A stretch of 64,000 bases of DNA from Lacipirellula limnantheis. GTDB taxonomy: Bacteria > Planctomycetota > Planctomycetia > Pirellulales > Lacipirellulaceae. The translations under genes were made by a program, and so were the position numbers. The stretch covers positions 4,803,786 to 4,867,785 of the forward strand of contig NZ_CP036339.1 in NCBI RefSeq assembly GCF_007746075.1, given 5' to 3'. The notes beneath the pieces were generated by a model. That model had not been told where the DNA came from and ran no database searches. It saw only the letters and a list, made by a program, of their open reading frames with translations. Within the stretch, counting starts at the first letter, position 1, and the number at the start of each line of letters is the position of its first letter. Below, one piece after another: positions 1 through 9,174 of the stretch.

Positions 1-2743
1 CGAGCCGCTTGAGCAGCGCAACGGCCAAGTCGCACTGGGCGTCCAGCGCCAAACGCATGCCTAAGCCAAACTCGGCATTGTCTTCGAACAGCGAGTTGCA
101 CCAAGCGGGGCCACGGCCTTCGGCATTGGTGGTCCAAGGGGTGGTGGGCAAGTTGCCACCGAAGATCGACGAGCAGCCCGTGGCGTTGGCGATCATCGCC
201 CGGTCGCCAAAGAGCTGCGTCATAAGTTTCAAATACGGCGTTTCACCGCAACCGGAGCAGGCGCCCGAAAACTCGAACAGCGGCTGCAAAAGTTGCGAAC
301 CTTTCACGGTGTCGTGCTTAACTTGCGTGCGATCAAGCTCTGGCAATTTGAGGAACGTTTCAAAAGCCGTGCGCTCAACGGCGGCATGTTCGCGGTAGGG
401 GAGCATGTCGATCGCTTTATGGTCAGCTACCGTTTTGCTTTTCGCCGGGCAGACATCCACGCACACGCCGCAGCCGGTGCAATCGTCGGGCGCCACTTGA
501 ATGGTGAGCAGGTGATCGGGCCGCTCCTTGTCACGCCAGGGTTTTGCTTTGAGTGGCGATCCGTTTCGCAGCGGAGAGTTGAGTTCGCCCACTCGGTAGA
601 CCTTCATTCGAATTGCCGAGTGCGGGCAAACGAAGGAGCACAGCCCACACTCCGTGCACAAATCGGCGTCCCAAATAGGAATCTCCTGCGCGATACTCCG
701 TTTTTCGTGCTTGGCGGTTCCCACGGGAAAGCTACCGTCGATCGGCAGCGCACTCACCGGGAGCAAATCTCCATGCCCGGCAAGCAAATGCCGCGTCACA
801 CGCTGAATAAACTCTTCATGCACCTCGGCCGCCGGCGCTATGCGGCGGCGATCGGTGGTGGGGCTGTCGGGCAGAGTCACCCGCTGGAGACCTGCGAGCG
901 CCGCATCGACTGCCGCACAGTTTTTGGCCACCACTTCGTCGCCGCGGCTGCCATAACTCTTTCTGATCGAGTCTTTTATGTGCGCGATCGCTTCGCTCAC
1001 CGGCATAAAGTTTGACAGGCCGAAGAAGCACGCCTGCATAATAGTGTTAATGCGGTTGCCCAGCCCTGCTTCGCGTGCGATGCGGTGAGCATCCACCACG
1101 TGAAGCGCCAGCCCCTTGCTCAAGATTTCAAGCTGCATTTCCAGCGGCAAGTGGTTCCATGTCTCACTCGCGCTGTAGGGACTGTTGAGCAACACAGTGG
1201 CGCCGGGGCGCGCGATCGACAGTAGATCAAGCTTGTCGACAAACGGGAACTGATGCACGCCAATGAACGTCGCTTCGTCGATCAAATAGGTCGAGGTGAT
1301 CGGCCGTGGACTAAACCGCAAGTGTGATACCGTCGTTGAGCCCGACTTCTTCGAGTCGTACACAAAGTACCCTTGGGCGAAGAGCGGCGTGTGATCGGCC
1401 ACGATCTTCACCGAGTTCTTACTGGCGCCCACGGTACCGTCGGCGCCCAACCCGTAGAAGACGGCCCGGGTGACGTCATCCGGCTCGGTGCGAAATCGAG
1501 TGTCTACCGTCAAACTAAGTCGGGTGACGTCATCGTAGATGCCCACCGTGAACTGCCGGCGGGGGAGGGCTTCGAGATTTTCGGCGAACACCGCCGCGAC
1601 CATGGCCGGAGTGAACTCCTTACTCGCCAGCCCATACCGCCCGCCGATGACATTCGGCAGCGGCAAGTGCTCGCGATGAGGCATTGCGTTCCAACCCGCA
1701 GCGAGCGCTGTGACGACATCTTGATAGAGCGGCTCGCCTATGGCGCCGGGCTCCTTGGTGCGATCCAACACCGCGATGCGCTGAGTGGCGTCGGGGAGCG
1801 CCCGCAAAAATGCGTCGACGTCAAACGGCCGGAACAATCGCACGAGCACCATCCCAACCTTCCGCCCCTCGGCGCGCAACTTTGCGATGGCTTCGCTGGC
1901 GGCTCCACTGCCGGAGCCCATCAACACCAGTACGTCTTCGGCCGCGGGGTCGCCAACGTAGTCAAACAAATGATATTGCCGGCCAGTCTTTGCAGCAAAA
2001 TCATTCATCGCCTGCTGCATGATCCACGGCACGGCGGCGTAGTGCAGATTCGCGGCTTCGCGCGATTGAAAGAACACATTAGGGTCTTGGCTCGTGCCGC
2101 GGACCTCGGGGTGATCCGGGCTCAGCGCCCGTTCACGGAACCGATGAATCGCTTCGTAGTCCAGCAGGTCTTGGATTTCGTCATCTTCGAGCGCCACGAT
2201 CTTGGCCACCTCATGCGAGGTGCGGAAGCCATCGAAGAAATGAAGCACTGGGATGCGCGATTTCAGGGTCGCCATTTGAGCGATCAGCGCGAAGTCTTGC
2301 GCTTCCTGGACGCTCGCTGAACTGAGCATGGTCCAGCCGCAGCTGCGTGTTGCCATCACGTCGCTATGGTCGCCGAAGATCGAAAGGGCGTGCGTGGCCA
2401 CTGTGCGGGCCGCAATGTGAAAGACCGCCGGCAGTAGCTCGCCGGCGATCTTGTACATCTCGGGGATCATGAGCAACAGGCCCTGCGACGCAGTAAACGT
2501 CGTCGTGATCGACCCCGCTTGCAGCGCACCATGCACTACGCCGGCGGCGCCCGCTTCGCTTTGCATCTCAATCACCCGCGGCACAGCGCCGAACAGATTC
2601 TGACGCCCCGCACAGCTCCACGCATCGGCGAGTTCACCCATGCTGGAAGCGGGCGTGATGGGATAAATCGCAATCACCTCGCTGGTGCGATGCGCAATCC
2701 TCGCCGCCGCTTCATTGCCATCGAGAGTCAGGTAGTGCGACAC
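1..2743 (-). CDS. nifJ: Pyruvate:ferredoxin (flavodoxin) oxidoreductase, 3'-truncated by the window edge
   Basis: Oxidatively decarboxylates pyruvate to acetyl-CoA, passing electrons to ferredoxin or flavodoxin in the cytoplasm. About 914 residues are visible, against roughly 1170-1200 for the single-chain family; the C-terminus lies beyond base 1. Translation of the minus strand starts at a GTG (VSHYLTLDGNEAA) 8 nt after GGGAG, and runs through the N-terminal pyruvate domain (AIYPITPASSMGE, QSEAGAAG, TTTFTASQGL). Two ferredoxin motifs follow (CTECGLCSFVCP and CTGCGVCVDVCP), then the start of the TPP-binding domain (CSGCGETPYLKL, ATGCSSIFGGNLP). No frameshift is seen. The gene stands alone, facing away from the next gene. 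Identification is secure; only the exact start is uncertain. Confidence 0.95.
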   Translation of the reverse strand, partial: MSHYLTLDGNEAAARIAHRTSEVIAIYPITPASSMGELADAWSCAGRQNLFGAVPRVIEMQSEAGAAGVVHGALQAGSITTTFTASQGLLLMIPEMYKIAGELLPAVFHIAARTVATHALSIFGDHSDVMATRSCGWTMLSSASVQEAQDFALIAQMATLKSRIPVLHFFDGFRTSHEVAKIVALEDDEIQDLLDYEAIHRFRERALSPDHPEVRGTSQDPNVFFQSREAANLHYAAVPWIMQQAMNDFAAKTGRQYHLFDYVGDPAAEDVLVLMGSGSGAASEAIAKLRAEGRKVGMVLVRLFRPFDVDAFLRALPDATQRIAVLDRTKEPGAIGEPLYQDVVTALAAGWNAMPHREHLPLPNVIGGRYGLASKEFTPAMVAAVFAENLEALPRRQFTVGIYDDVTRLSLTVDTRFRTEPDDVTRAVFYGLGADGTVGASKNSVKIVADHTPLFAQGYFVYDSKKSGSTTVSHLRFSPRPITSTYLIDEATFIGVHQFPFVDKLDLLSIARPGATVLLNSPYSASETWNHLPLEMQLEILSKGLALHVVDAHRIAREAGLGNRINTIMQACFFGLSNFMPVSEAIAHIKDSIRKSYGSRGDEVVAKNCAAVDAALAGLQRVTLPDSPTTDRRRIAPAAEVHEEFIQRVTRHLLAGHGDLLPVSALPIDGSFPVGTAKHEKRSIAQEIPIWDADLCTECGLCSFVCPHSAIRMKVYRVGELNSPLRNGSPLKAKPWRDKERPDHLLTIQVAPDDCTGCGVCVDVCPAKSKTVADHKAIDMLPYREHAAVERTAFETFLKLPELDRTQVKHDTVKGSQLLQPLFEFSGACSGCGETPYLKLMTQLFGDRAMIANATGCSSIFGGNLPTTPWTTNAEGRGPAWCNSLFEDNAEFGLGMRLALDAQCDLAVALLKRL

Positions 2744-3410
2744 GATGTGTGCTCCCAAACGGTCCGAATAATCGCCGAAGGAAGCAAATCAGCAAGATTC
2801 GCGCCGTGTCTAGAACTAGACGCCGATTGACCTAAAGTACATGCCGTTGTGTGGTTGCGAACAATACAGGCGCCGAGCACGACTGTGCGGTGTGCGATTT
2901 AGCGCGCAGAGTGTGACCAGTCGGATGGGCGACAGTCGGGTTGATTGAAGTGAGCGTCCATTACTCAGCAGAGATTTAGGAAATGGAGGCGGCGGACATC
3001 GAACGGAAATGCTGCTTTTCCGAGCTCTTCTAAGTGACAACAATTGCGTGAAGAGCCGCCGACGCTGGCAGCGCCTAGGCATCGCAGGGGCGGCAGCGAG
3101 GGACACTCTCTATCTTCGACGGACACGTTAGTTCAGCTATCAAACGAACTTGAACGCATTGCGCGCGCACGGCCAACACTCAACCTAAGAGCCCGAGGAG
3201 CGATACTGTTGCTCATCGAACCCCTTTTGTCACCTAATCGATCGGCAGCCACGTCCAAATACCGCAGGAGGGCTCGACATCAGCTCGGAGCAGTCAACCC
3301 ATTCCACCCCGGGCTGCGTCCCAAAATTAGCCGATGTGCCGGGTGGGAGTTGCACGCAGGTGCGTTTGCCGACGTGCACGTCGCAATGGAGTTCTGACCA
3401 GGGCCATTCC
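2744..3410. other. Intergenic, about 670 bp, no gene recognised
   Basis: This gap separates the nifJ start from the end of the glycine-rich gene. A 96-codon minus-strand frame (2816-3106) and several plus-strand frames exist but match nothing recognised and show no convincing ribosome binding site. It presumably holds the nifJ promoter. No clear repeats were seen. Confidence 0.6.
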
Positions 3411-6400
3411 TTAGCGTATTGCCCCGGCGCGACTGCGCCTGCAAGATCCCGCCACAGCCATTCCCGTCAGCAGGACGAGCGTGGAAGGTTCAGGTACGGC
3501 CACATTGTTTGCTGCGAGTGCGCCTGCCCCAAAGTTGTTCTGCCACGAGGCCAGTTCGCCGACGCCGGTGTTCCGCTGCCACACGAGAAAGTCTTGCCCA
3601 TCGACGTCGCCGTCGAAATCAAAATCGCCGGCTTGACCAGCGACTGTGTTGATGAACACGTCGTTGCCATCGCCGCCGGCGTAGCTGATGGTCAACAGCG
3701 TGCCGCCATAGTTGGCAAACGGCGAGCCTTCGGCGAGACCTGCAAAAGCGCCGCTAAGAGTGCCGGCGACGTCGATGATCTCCCACGACTGGCCCAAAGT
3801 TGGCATGAAGCCATTGATGAGATTCACATCAAGTGAGCCACCCAACATGGTGTTGCCCGTGACATTAAGCTTGTCGAACTGCCCGGAGCTTGTACCACCG
3901 AGTTCGATCTCGAGCGATCCGGCACTCTGTGTGTAATTCCCATTGACCGCGAGCGTACCGGGCGAGGCCCCCGGCGCGAGTGTACCACCGACATTCGTGA
4001 GGTTGCCATTGAATGTCGTCGCATGCAGCGTCCCGCCAGTGAAACCAAACGTGCTGCTATGGAGCGTGACGGTACTCGCGTTCATCACGCCGCCTGCAAG
4101 ATTGAACGTCGCTCCGTTGGTGATGCCGAACTCGCCGGCGGTCGTGTCAAGCGTGCCGGCCGAGACGTTCATGGTGGCGCCCACCAGAGCGATCGGCGCA
4201 GTTGGCGCGATTCCCGTGTTGCTGGTCACCTGCCCCGCGGAGAAGTTGAACGTACCGCCAGTCATATCGAATGATCCCGCAGCGCCCTTGGCGCCGTTGG
4301 GAACCCCGAGACCGACACCGCCGTTACCGCCCGAGACGAGAATTTTTCCGCCCGTCATGGCGAGTGTTCCGCCCGTAAGTTGAAATACGCCGCCGACGCC
4401 ACCGTTCCCGGAAGTGGAACCGTCGGGAACGCCGGAACCCGCGCTGCCGCCATTGCCGCCGTAGAGGCTGAGCACAGAAGCGCCTCCTAGCGTCAGCGAG
4501 CCCGCGGAGACGGTCGCCGAGCCACCCGAACCGCCGGAGGTTCCTCCGGATGGGTCGCTGAGGCCATTTCCGCCCGCGAACGCAAGTTGAGCGGAGCCGG
4601 CGAGCGTGGTGATTCCTCCCGCGACATTGAGCGACCCCCCGATCCCGCCGGCCACGTTATTCGCGCTTGTGGCGCCGCTGAAGTTCACGGTCGCCGTTGC
4701 GGCGAACTGGTTCGTACCGCCTGAAATATTCAGCGATCCGCCGTGGCCGTTTGCTGCGCCGCCTGCGCCCGCTCCACCTTTCGCATTGAGCTGCGACGCT
4801 ACGAAAGTAGTTCCTCCAGAGATGAAGACCGCCCCGCCTACGCCTCCGCTCCCTGGAGCGCCAATAGCGCTGAAGCCTCCCGCAGCGCCATTCAAGTTGA
4901 CGAGCGCGGAATCGGCAAGCGTAATCCCATTGGAGAGGGTCATGCTTCCGCCGGCGCCGCCGGCTCCAGCGCCAGCGATGCCGCTCCCGCCCGCGCCGCC
5001 ATTAAGGTTAATGCTCGACGTGCCGACGAGCGCGATAGTCGTCGCCCCGGAGGCCGTGAGTGCGCCCCCAGCCGCGCCAGGTTTACCAAAAGCGCCTGCG
5101 AGGAGACTGCTATTATTGCCGTTCCCGCCCGCGCCGCCGTTCAGGCTGATACCTGCAGAGCCAGCCAGCGTGAGGGCCGACGTCCCGGCGAGCTGCATCG
5201 ACCCCGCGACGCCGGCCGAGCCACCGGCGTTATACAGGCTACTCCCCCCGCCTCCGCCAGAGAGGTTCAGCAAAGCGGAACCTGAGAGAGAGATCGATAG
5301 GTTAGTACCGTTGGCCACGCCCCCATTGCCGCCATTACCGCCATTGCCGTTACCAATATTGCCACTCCCGCCGCCAGTGCCGCCAGCGAAATTGATCACG
5401 GCGGACTCAATTGCCGAAATCGTTCCCCCGGTTGCCGTCAAGCTTCCGGCCGTTCCGCCCGCGCCGCCATTGGAACCATTGCCGGCGCCACCGTTGCCCC
5501 CCTTGAAATTCAGTTGGCTGCTATTGGTCAGCGAGATTGTTCCCGAGCTAGTGAGCGACCGCCCTGCTGCGCCCGTGGCGCCCGGCGCACCAAACACAGC
5601 GCTGTTAGCGCCGTTCGCGCCCGCGCCGGTGAAGATGCCGGAACCGGTCACGTTCAATGTGCCCAGGTGATTGGTGAAATCGTTGTTCAAGTTGACCGTT
5701 CCGCCGGAGGCGTTCAGCGTCGCCTTCACCAGCGCGGCCGGCGTGGCGGGAGTGATCGCGGCGTCGGCGGTGATCTGCCCGGCGGTGAAGTTGAACACGC
5801 CCCCGGAGACGTTCACGGAACCGGCCGCGCCATTGGCGCCTGCATTGCCGAAGGCGGCAGTGCCGCCAGTTCCTCCCCGGAGCGCAATCGTTCCGGCATT
5901 GAAGTCGAACGTTCCCCCGGACTGCACGAGCGCACCGCCGTTGCCGCCGTTGCCACCGTTGCCACCGCCGTTGTTGCGGTTGCCGCCCCCCCCGCCGATG
6001 AGCGAGACGGCTCCACCAGCGAGGCTCACCGTGCCGGCGGTCAGGTTAAATCGCCCGCCGTGACCCCCCGTTAAACTAACTGCGCCCGCGCCGCCGTTGA
6101 GCGACACGCTCGAGCCGAGGTTGATCTCGACCACGGACCCCGCAGCGGTGAGGGTTCCACCCAGACCGCCTGCCCCTCCAAACGAGGAACCGGTTCCCCC
6201 CGCGCCCCCGCTCAGCGCGAGCACTGCACTGTCGGAAAGGGTCAAGGCGCCAGCGGAAAGCGTGCCCGCGCCGCCGCCGCCGCCACCGCCTCCGTTGACG
6301 CCACTGCCGGCACCGCCATTGCCGCCATTGAATGTCGCCGCAGCGGTTCCCGAAAGGGTCAAGCTCCCCCCCGTAAGCTGCAGCGCTCCGCCTACACCGC

Positions 6401-7529
6401 CAGTCTGGCTAGGCCCGAAGAGGCTGCCGTTTTCACCCTGACCGCCGTTAAAGCGGAGCGTGCCGTTAGTGATCGCCGTAGCGCCGGCGGAGGAGAAGGC
6501 GCCGGCACTGGGGCCGTCAGAGCCACTCCCGTCCAGCTGCGGAGTGGCCTCGAACAGCCCACCATTCTGCAGAGTGAGCGACTGGGCGGCCCCCCGGCTG
6601 AAGTTACTGCCGGGAGTTAAGAACTTTCCACCGTTGAGTAACAGATTCCCGGTGACGTTGAAGACACCCGTCCCCGTGCGAAAGATCGTGCCCGTGGCGT
6701 TCACGGTGATCAGCCCGCTGCCGCTGGTGAACACGCCGCCCGAGTTGACGTTGATCGTCCCGGCGCCGCCGGTCGCGCTGCCGACGTTAAGCGTCGATGC
6801 GCCGCTTTGGGAAAGTGTTGATCCAGCACCCGTGACATTGATTGTGCCGACGGCGGTGGAAGCCGTCGTGGCGAGATTGAGATTGCCGCTCGTCAGATCA
6901 GCGCCGCTAAGAATTTCCAGCAGACCGTCGCTGCCGTTGTTCGCTGTGTTGCCCAGGTCGATCGCTCCACTGATCGTGCCTTGCGCGCCATTCCGATAAC
7001 GCAGCGTGCCGTCGCTCGTGCTGAAGCTGCCTAGCAACGCACTAGGCCCGTTCAAAGTGGAACTCAGTCCATCGACGACGATCGTTCCGCTACCCGCCGT
7101 AATCAACGAGCCCGCTTCGATCGGATTGCTGCTCGTCACGAGCATGGGTTTCGTCGCCGAACCGATCGTGAGCGTTTGATTGGGTCCGCCCGCGCTCAAT
7201 CTACCCAGCGCGAATGTGCGAACCGTGGCCGAATCGCTCAGCCACGAGAGCTGACCACTACGGACCGACGCGTGCGCGAGCGCCTCATTGCCAATGAAAG
7301 TAACTGTGTACGTGGAATTGATGTTGAAGATGCCTAAGTCCCCCCCGCCAGGGACAAGGCCAAAGATGCCGCTCCAATTCCCTGCGTTGTTAAACACACC
7401 GTTTGGCGGCGACGGATCGGCGGAGCCGGTCCAAGTCGCCTGGGCGCGTGCATCCGCCGAAAAGGCAGAAAACAAGCTGAGGAGCAAAGCAATACGAACG
7501 TGCGTAGAGAATCTCACGTTGGCAATCAT
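3411..7529 (-). CDS. Giant glycine-rich repeat surface protein with dockerin-like tail and PEP-CTERM sorting signal
   Basis: 1372 residues. An N-terminal signal peptide (MIANVRFSTHVRIALLLSLF, cleavage near ADARA) is followed by a stretch resembling autotransporter-type or PEP-CTERM beta-solenoid repeats. Roughly residues 330-1130 are dominated by glycine-rich repeats such as GGNGGAGS and GGAGG alternating with short TLSGG or LNLSGG strands. Near the C-terminus is a dockerin/EF-hand-like segment (DFDFDGDVDGQDFLVWQRN), then VPEPSTLVLLTG, a short hydrophobic span and a basic end (SCRRSRAG): the PEP-CTERM sorting signal recognised by exosortase. A secreted, possibly matrix or cell-surface structural protein is inferred; no enzymatic motif is visible. 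Extreme Gly/Ala/Ser use explains the long antisense proline-rich open frames here, which are not genes. Confidence 0.85.
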   Translation of the reverse strand: MIANVRFSTHVRIALLLSLFSAFSADARAQATWTGSADPSPPNGVFNNAGNWSGIFGLVPGGGDLGIFNINSTYTVTFIGNEALAHASVRSGQLSWLSDSATVRTFALGRLSAGGPNQTLTIGSATKPMLVTSSNPIEAGSLITAGSGTIVVDGLSSTLNGPSALLGSFSTSDGTLRYRNGAQGTISGAIDLGNTANNGSDGLLEILSGADLTSGNLNLATTASTAVGTINVTGAGSTLSQSGASTLNVGSATGGAGTINVNSGGVFTSGSGLITVNATGTIFRTGTGVFNVTGNLLLNGGKFLTPGSNFSRGAAQSLTLQNGGLFEATPQLDGSGSDGPSAGAFSSAGATAITNGTLRFNGGQGENGSLFGPSQTGGVGGALQLTGGSLTLSGTAAATFNGGNGGAGSGVNGGGGGGGGAGTLSAGALTLSDSAVLALSGGAGGTGSSFGGAGGLGGTLTAAGSVVEINLGSSVSLNGGAGAVSLTGGHGGRFNLTAGTVSLAGGAVSLIGGGGGNRNNGGGNGGNGGNGGALVQSGGTFDFNAGTIALRGGTGGTAAFGNAGANGAAGSVNVSGGVFNFTAGQITADAAITPATPAALVKATLNASGGTVNLNNDFTNHLGTLNVTGSGIFTGAGANGANSAVFGAPGATGAAGRSLTSSGTISLTNSSQLNFKGGNGGAGNGSNGGAGGTAGSLTATGGTISAIESAVINFAGGTGGGSGNIGNGNGGNGGNGGVANGTNLSISLSGSALLNLSGGGGGSSLYNAGGSAGVAGSMQLAGTSALTLAGSAGISLNGGAGGNGNNSSLLAGAFGKPGAAGGALTASGATTIALVGTSSINLNGGAGGSGIAGAGAGGAGGSMTLSNGITLADSALVNLNGAAGGFSAIGAPGSGGVGGAVFISGGTTFVASQLNAKGGAGAGGAANGHGGSLNISGGTNQFAATATVNFSGATSANNVAGGIGGSLNVAGGITTLAGSAQLAFAGGNGLSDPSGGTSGGSGGSATVSAGSLTLGGASVLSLYGGNGGSAGSGVPDGSTSGNGGVGGVFQLTGGTLAMTGGKILVSGGNGGVGLGVPNGAKGAAGSFDMTGGTFNFSAGQVTSNTGIAPTAPIALVGATMNVSAGTLDTTAGEFGITNGATFNLAGGVMNASTVTLHSSTFGFTGGTLHATTFNGNLTNVGGTLAPGASPGTLAVNGNYTQSAGSLEIELGGTSSGQFDKLNVTGNTMLGGSLDVNLINGFMPTLGQSWEIIDVAGTLSGAFAGLAEGSPFANYGGTLLTISYAGGDGNDVFINTVAGQAGDFDFDGDVDGQDFLVWQRNTGVGELASWQNNFGAGALAANNVAVPEPSTLVLLTGMAVAGSCRRSRAGAIR

Positions 7530-8011
7530 GGCGTGGCTTCTTCAATGAGATGCGTCGTGGGCGAAGCGTGGTGCGCGCAGCCGTTGGCGCGAAGCGAATC
7601 GCCGCCAAAGGAGAAGACCGCGCAACCGGTCGCGGCAATTGTAACTGGACGCTCACCAGCGCACAAATTAATGACGACTGAGGCCAGCGTACTGCTAACC
7701 GCTACCCCCGATCTCGCAGCAGTCGCGCGAGCGAGCTGATAGGGGACGCGAACTCGCGGCAAAGTTGCACACCGGAGACGCACCTCGAAGCCGCCGGCTC
7801 CATGGCGCCGAGCTGACCAGGGCGGGCGTGGCCGAGTGCGTCCTGCGACACCGTCGCACTGCTCCGTTCGCCGACTACTCTGTAGACAGGCTCGCTAGCA
7901 GCGGGCTTGCCCCCTATTCGCTCTTCTCATCTCGGCAGGACGCACTGTCTGCGCCGCCGGTTGGTACAGACTGAACTACGGAGCAGTCGCCGGCGGCGTT
8001 GGAGACCAAAG
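7530..8011. other. Intergenic, about 480 bp, no gene recognised
   Basis: This lies upstream of the glycine-rich gene and probably contains its promoter. Short open frames on both strands overlap one another and have no recognisable product. The segment ends at the integrase stub. Confidence 0.5.
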
Positions 8012-8122
8012 ATGCCGACGGCACTCGAATCCATTTTCACGAAGTACCTCCGCTCAGGCAGCCCGGCACAACGAACTCGCGAAGAGTACGCCACGACGCT
8101 GCGGAAGTGGTCGCGTTGGCCT
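8012..8122 (+). pseudogene. 5' stub of a tyrosine recombinase/integrase gene
   Basis: An ATG sits 7 nt after a GGAG sequence (GGAGACCAAAGATG) and opens a frame of about 37 codons. It resembles the N-terminal SAM-like DNA-binding region of phage-type integrases: an ESIFTKYL helix, then RTREEYATTLRKWSRW, the pattern by which these proteins start their core-binding domain. The similarity stops at about 8122, and the convergent aldolase gene ends 50 bp further on. No catalytic domain (R...HxxR...Y) follows. It is read as the surviving 5' end of a deleted integrase. Family assignment is by eye from a short segment, so confidence is moderate. Confidence 0.45.
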
Positions 8123-8173
8123 CGCCGGCAGCACTTTGTGCGGAGTAGGCAGCAACAAAATGGCCTCGATTGG

Positions 8174-8848
8174 CTAGTTGGCGCGGCAGTTCGCCACATG
8201 CTTCATGAACTGCTCGGTTTTACTGGCGATGGCGTCAAAGCTTCGCTCGCGCATCAGCTTTTTGTCCACGAGCAAACTACCCACGGCAACCGCGAACACG
8301 CCGGCCTTGAAGAATTCCCCAACTGTCTCGAACGAAACGCTTCCTGACGGCAGCAGCGGGATTCCCGGCAGCGGGCCGGCCAGATCACGCAGGTAGGCGG
8401 GGCCGCCTACCGACGCGGGAAAAATCTTGACGACGTCGGCTCCGGCTTTGACCGCCGTGCGAATCTCGGTGGGAGTGTAGGCCCCAGGAATCGAGACGAT
8501 GTTCTTCTCTACGCATTTAGCAATGACGTCGAGCTCGATGGACGGAGAGATTACAAACTCGGCGCCCGCGTCGATCACAGCCGACGCCGCGTCCGCCTCC
8601 ATAACGGTCCCGGCGCCCAGCAGCATCTCGTCACGGCCATAGCGGTCCGCCAATTGTCCGATCAACTCGACGGCTCCAGGAGTCGTCAATGTAATTTCGA
8701 TGGTGCGTAGGCCCCCTTTGAGCAGGGCGTCCACGGTCCCGAAGATGGCGTCCGAATCGTCGGCGCGGATGACGGCAACGACGCCGCCCCGATGCATCTC
8801 GTCGAGAACTTGTTGCTTCGAGCGTTTGCCTGGAGTGGGACTAGTCAT
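8174..8848 (-). CDS. eda: 2-keto-3-deoxy-6-phosphogluconate (KDPG)/KHG aldolase
   Basis: Class I aldolase splitting KDPG (or the galactonate analogue) to pyruvate and glyceraldehyde-3-phosphate in Entner-Doudoroff or sugar-acid catabolism. 224 residues, close to the family's usual 205-215. Family signatures: GVVAVIRAD near the start, IEITLTTP with the catalytic Glu, LGAGTVM, FVISPS, IPGAYTPTEI, and ADVVKIFPAS with the Schiff-base lysine, then LLPSGSVS for phosphate binding. The start is put at the ATG of MTSPTPGK, because the 17 extra residues of the longer frame (from 8899) lack a ribosome binding site and any family similarity. It is a single gene; a sugar-acid kinase that could make its substrate lies far away at 61950. 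Confidence 0.9.
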   Translation of the reverse strand: MTSPTPGKRSKQQVLDEMHRGGVVAVIRADDSDAIFGTVDALLKGGLRTIEITLTTPGAVELIGQLADRYGRDEMLLGAGTVMEADAASAVIDAGAEFVISPSIELDVIAKCVEKNIVSIPGAYTPTEIRTAVKAGADVVKIFPASVGGPAYLRDLAGPLPGIPLLPSGSVSFETVGEFFKAGVFAVAVGSLLVDKKLMRERSFDAIASKTEQFMKHVANCRAN

Positions 8849-9174
8849 TTCACTCGTACGCGGTGCGTTTGTCGTTAGAGGGAACGCATCGGAATGCATT
8901 CATCAAGCGTAGTGCTATCGGGCGAGATCAATTGTATTACAAAACACGTTGGTTGAAATCGCGGCCACGTCCCGTCAGCGAATTTTCGCCGACGGGAGCG
9001 GTGAATGCCGCGTCATCGATGAGTTGAGCCGTTCGCCCGCTGTATCATTTTGCCGTCGCAGCTTGAATTGAGCGCGTAATCGCGCCAAGTTAGTGTTAAA
9101 GTGCAGCCGCATATCAACGACTGGCAGACATCCTTGGCGCCCGAACCGAAGATGCAACCGGAGACCGACGCACG
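8849..9174. other. Divergent promoter region, about 325 bp
   Basis: Separates the aldolase gene from the oppositely oriented LamG gene, so both promoters should lie here. An A/T-richer stretch around 8920-8950 is the likeliest promoter area. No specific operator was recognised. Confidence 0.4.

Noticed and set aside
2816..3106. 96-codon minus-strand gene upstream of nifJ
   Set aside because: Basic, low-information sequence with no ribosome binding site or family resemblance.
4606..5670. 354-codon plus-strand proline-rich open frame
   Set aside because: Antisense to the glycine-rich repeat gene; GGC/GGT codons read backwards give Pro/Ala-rich frames without stops.
3411..7529. CRISPR or DNA tandem-repeat array
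   Set aside because: Repeats are diverged coding repeats at protein level without identical DNA repeats and spacers; no cas genes are present.
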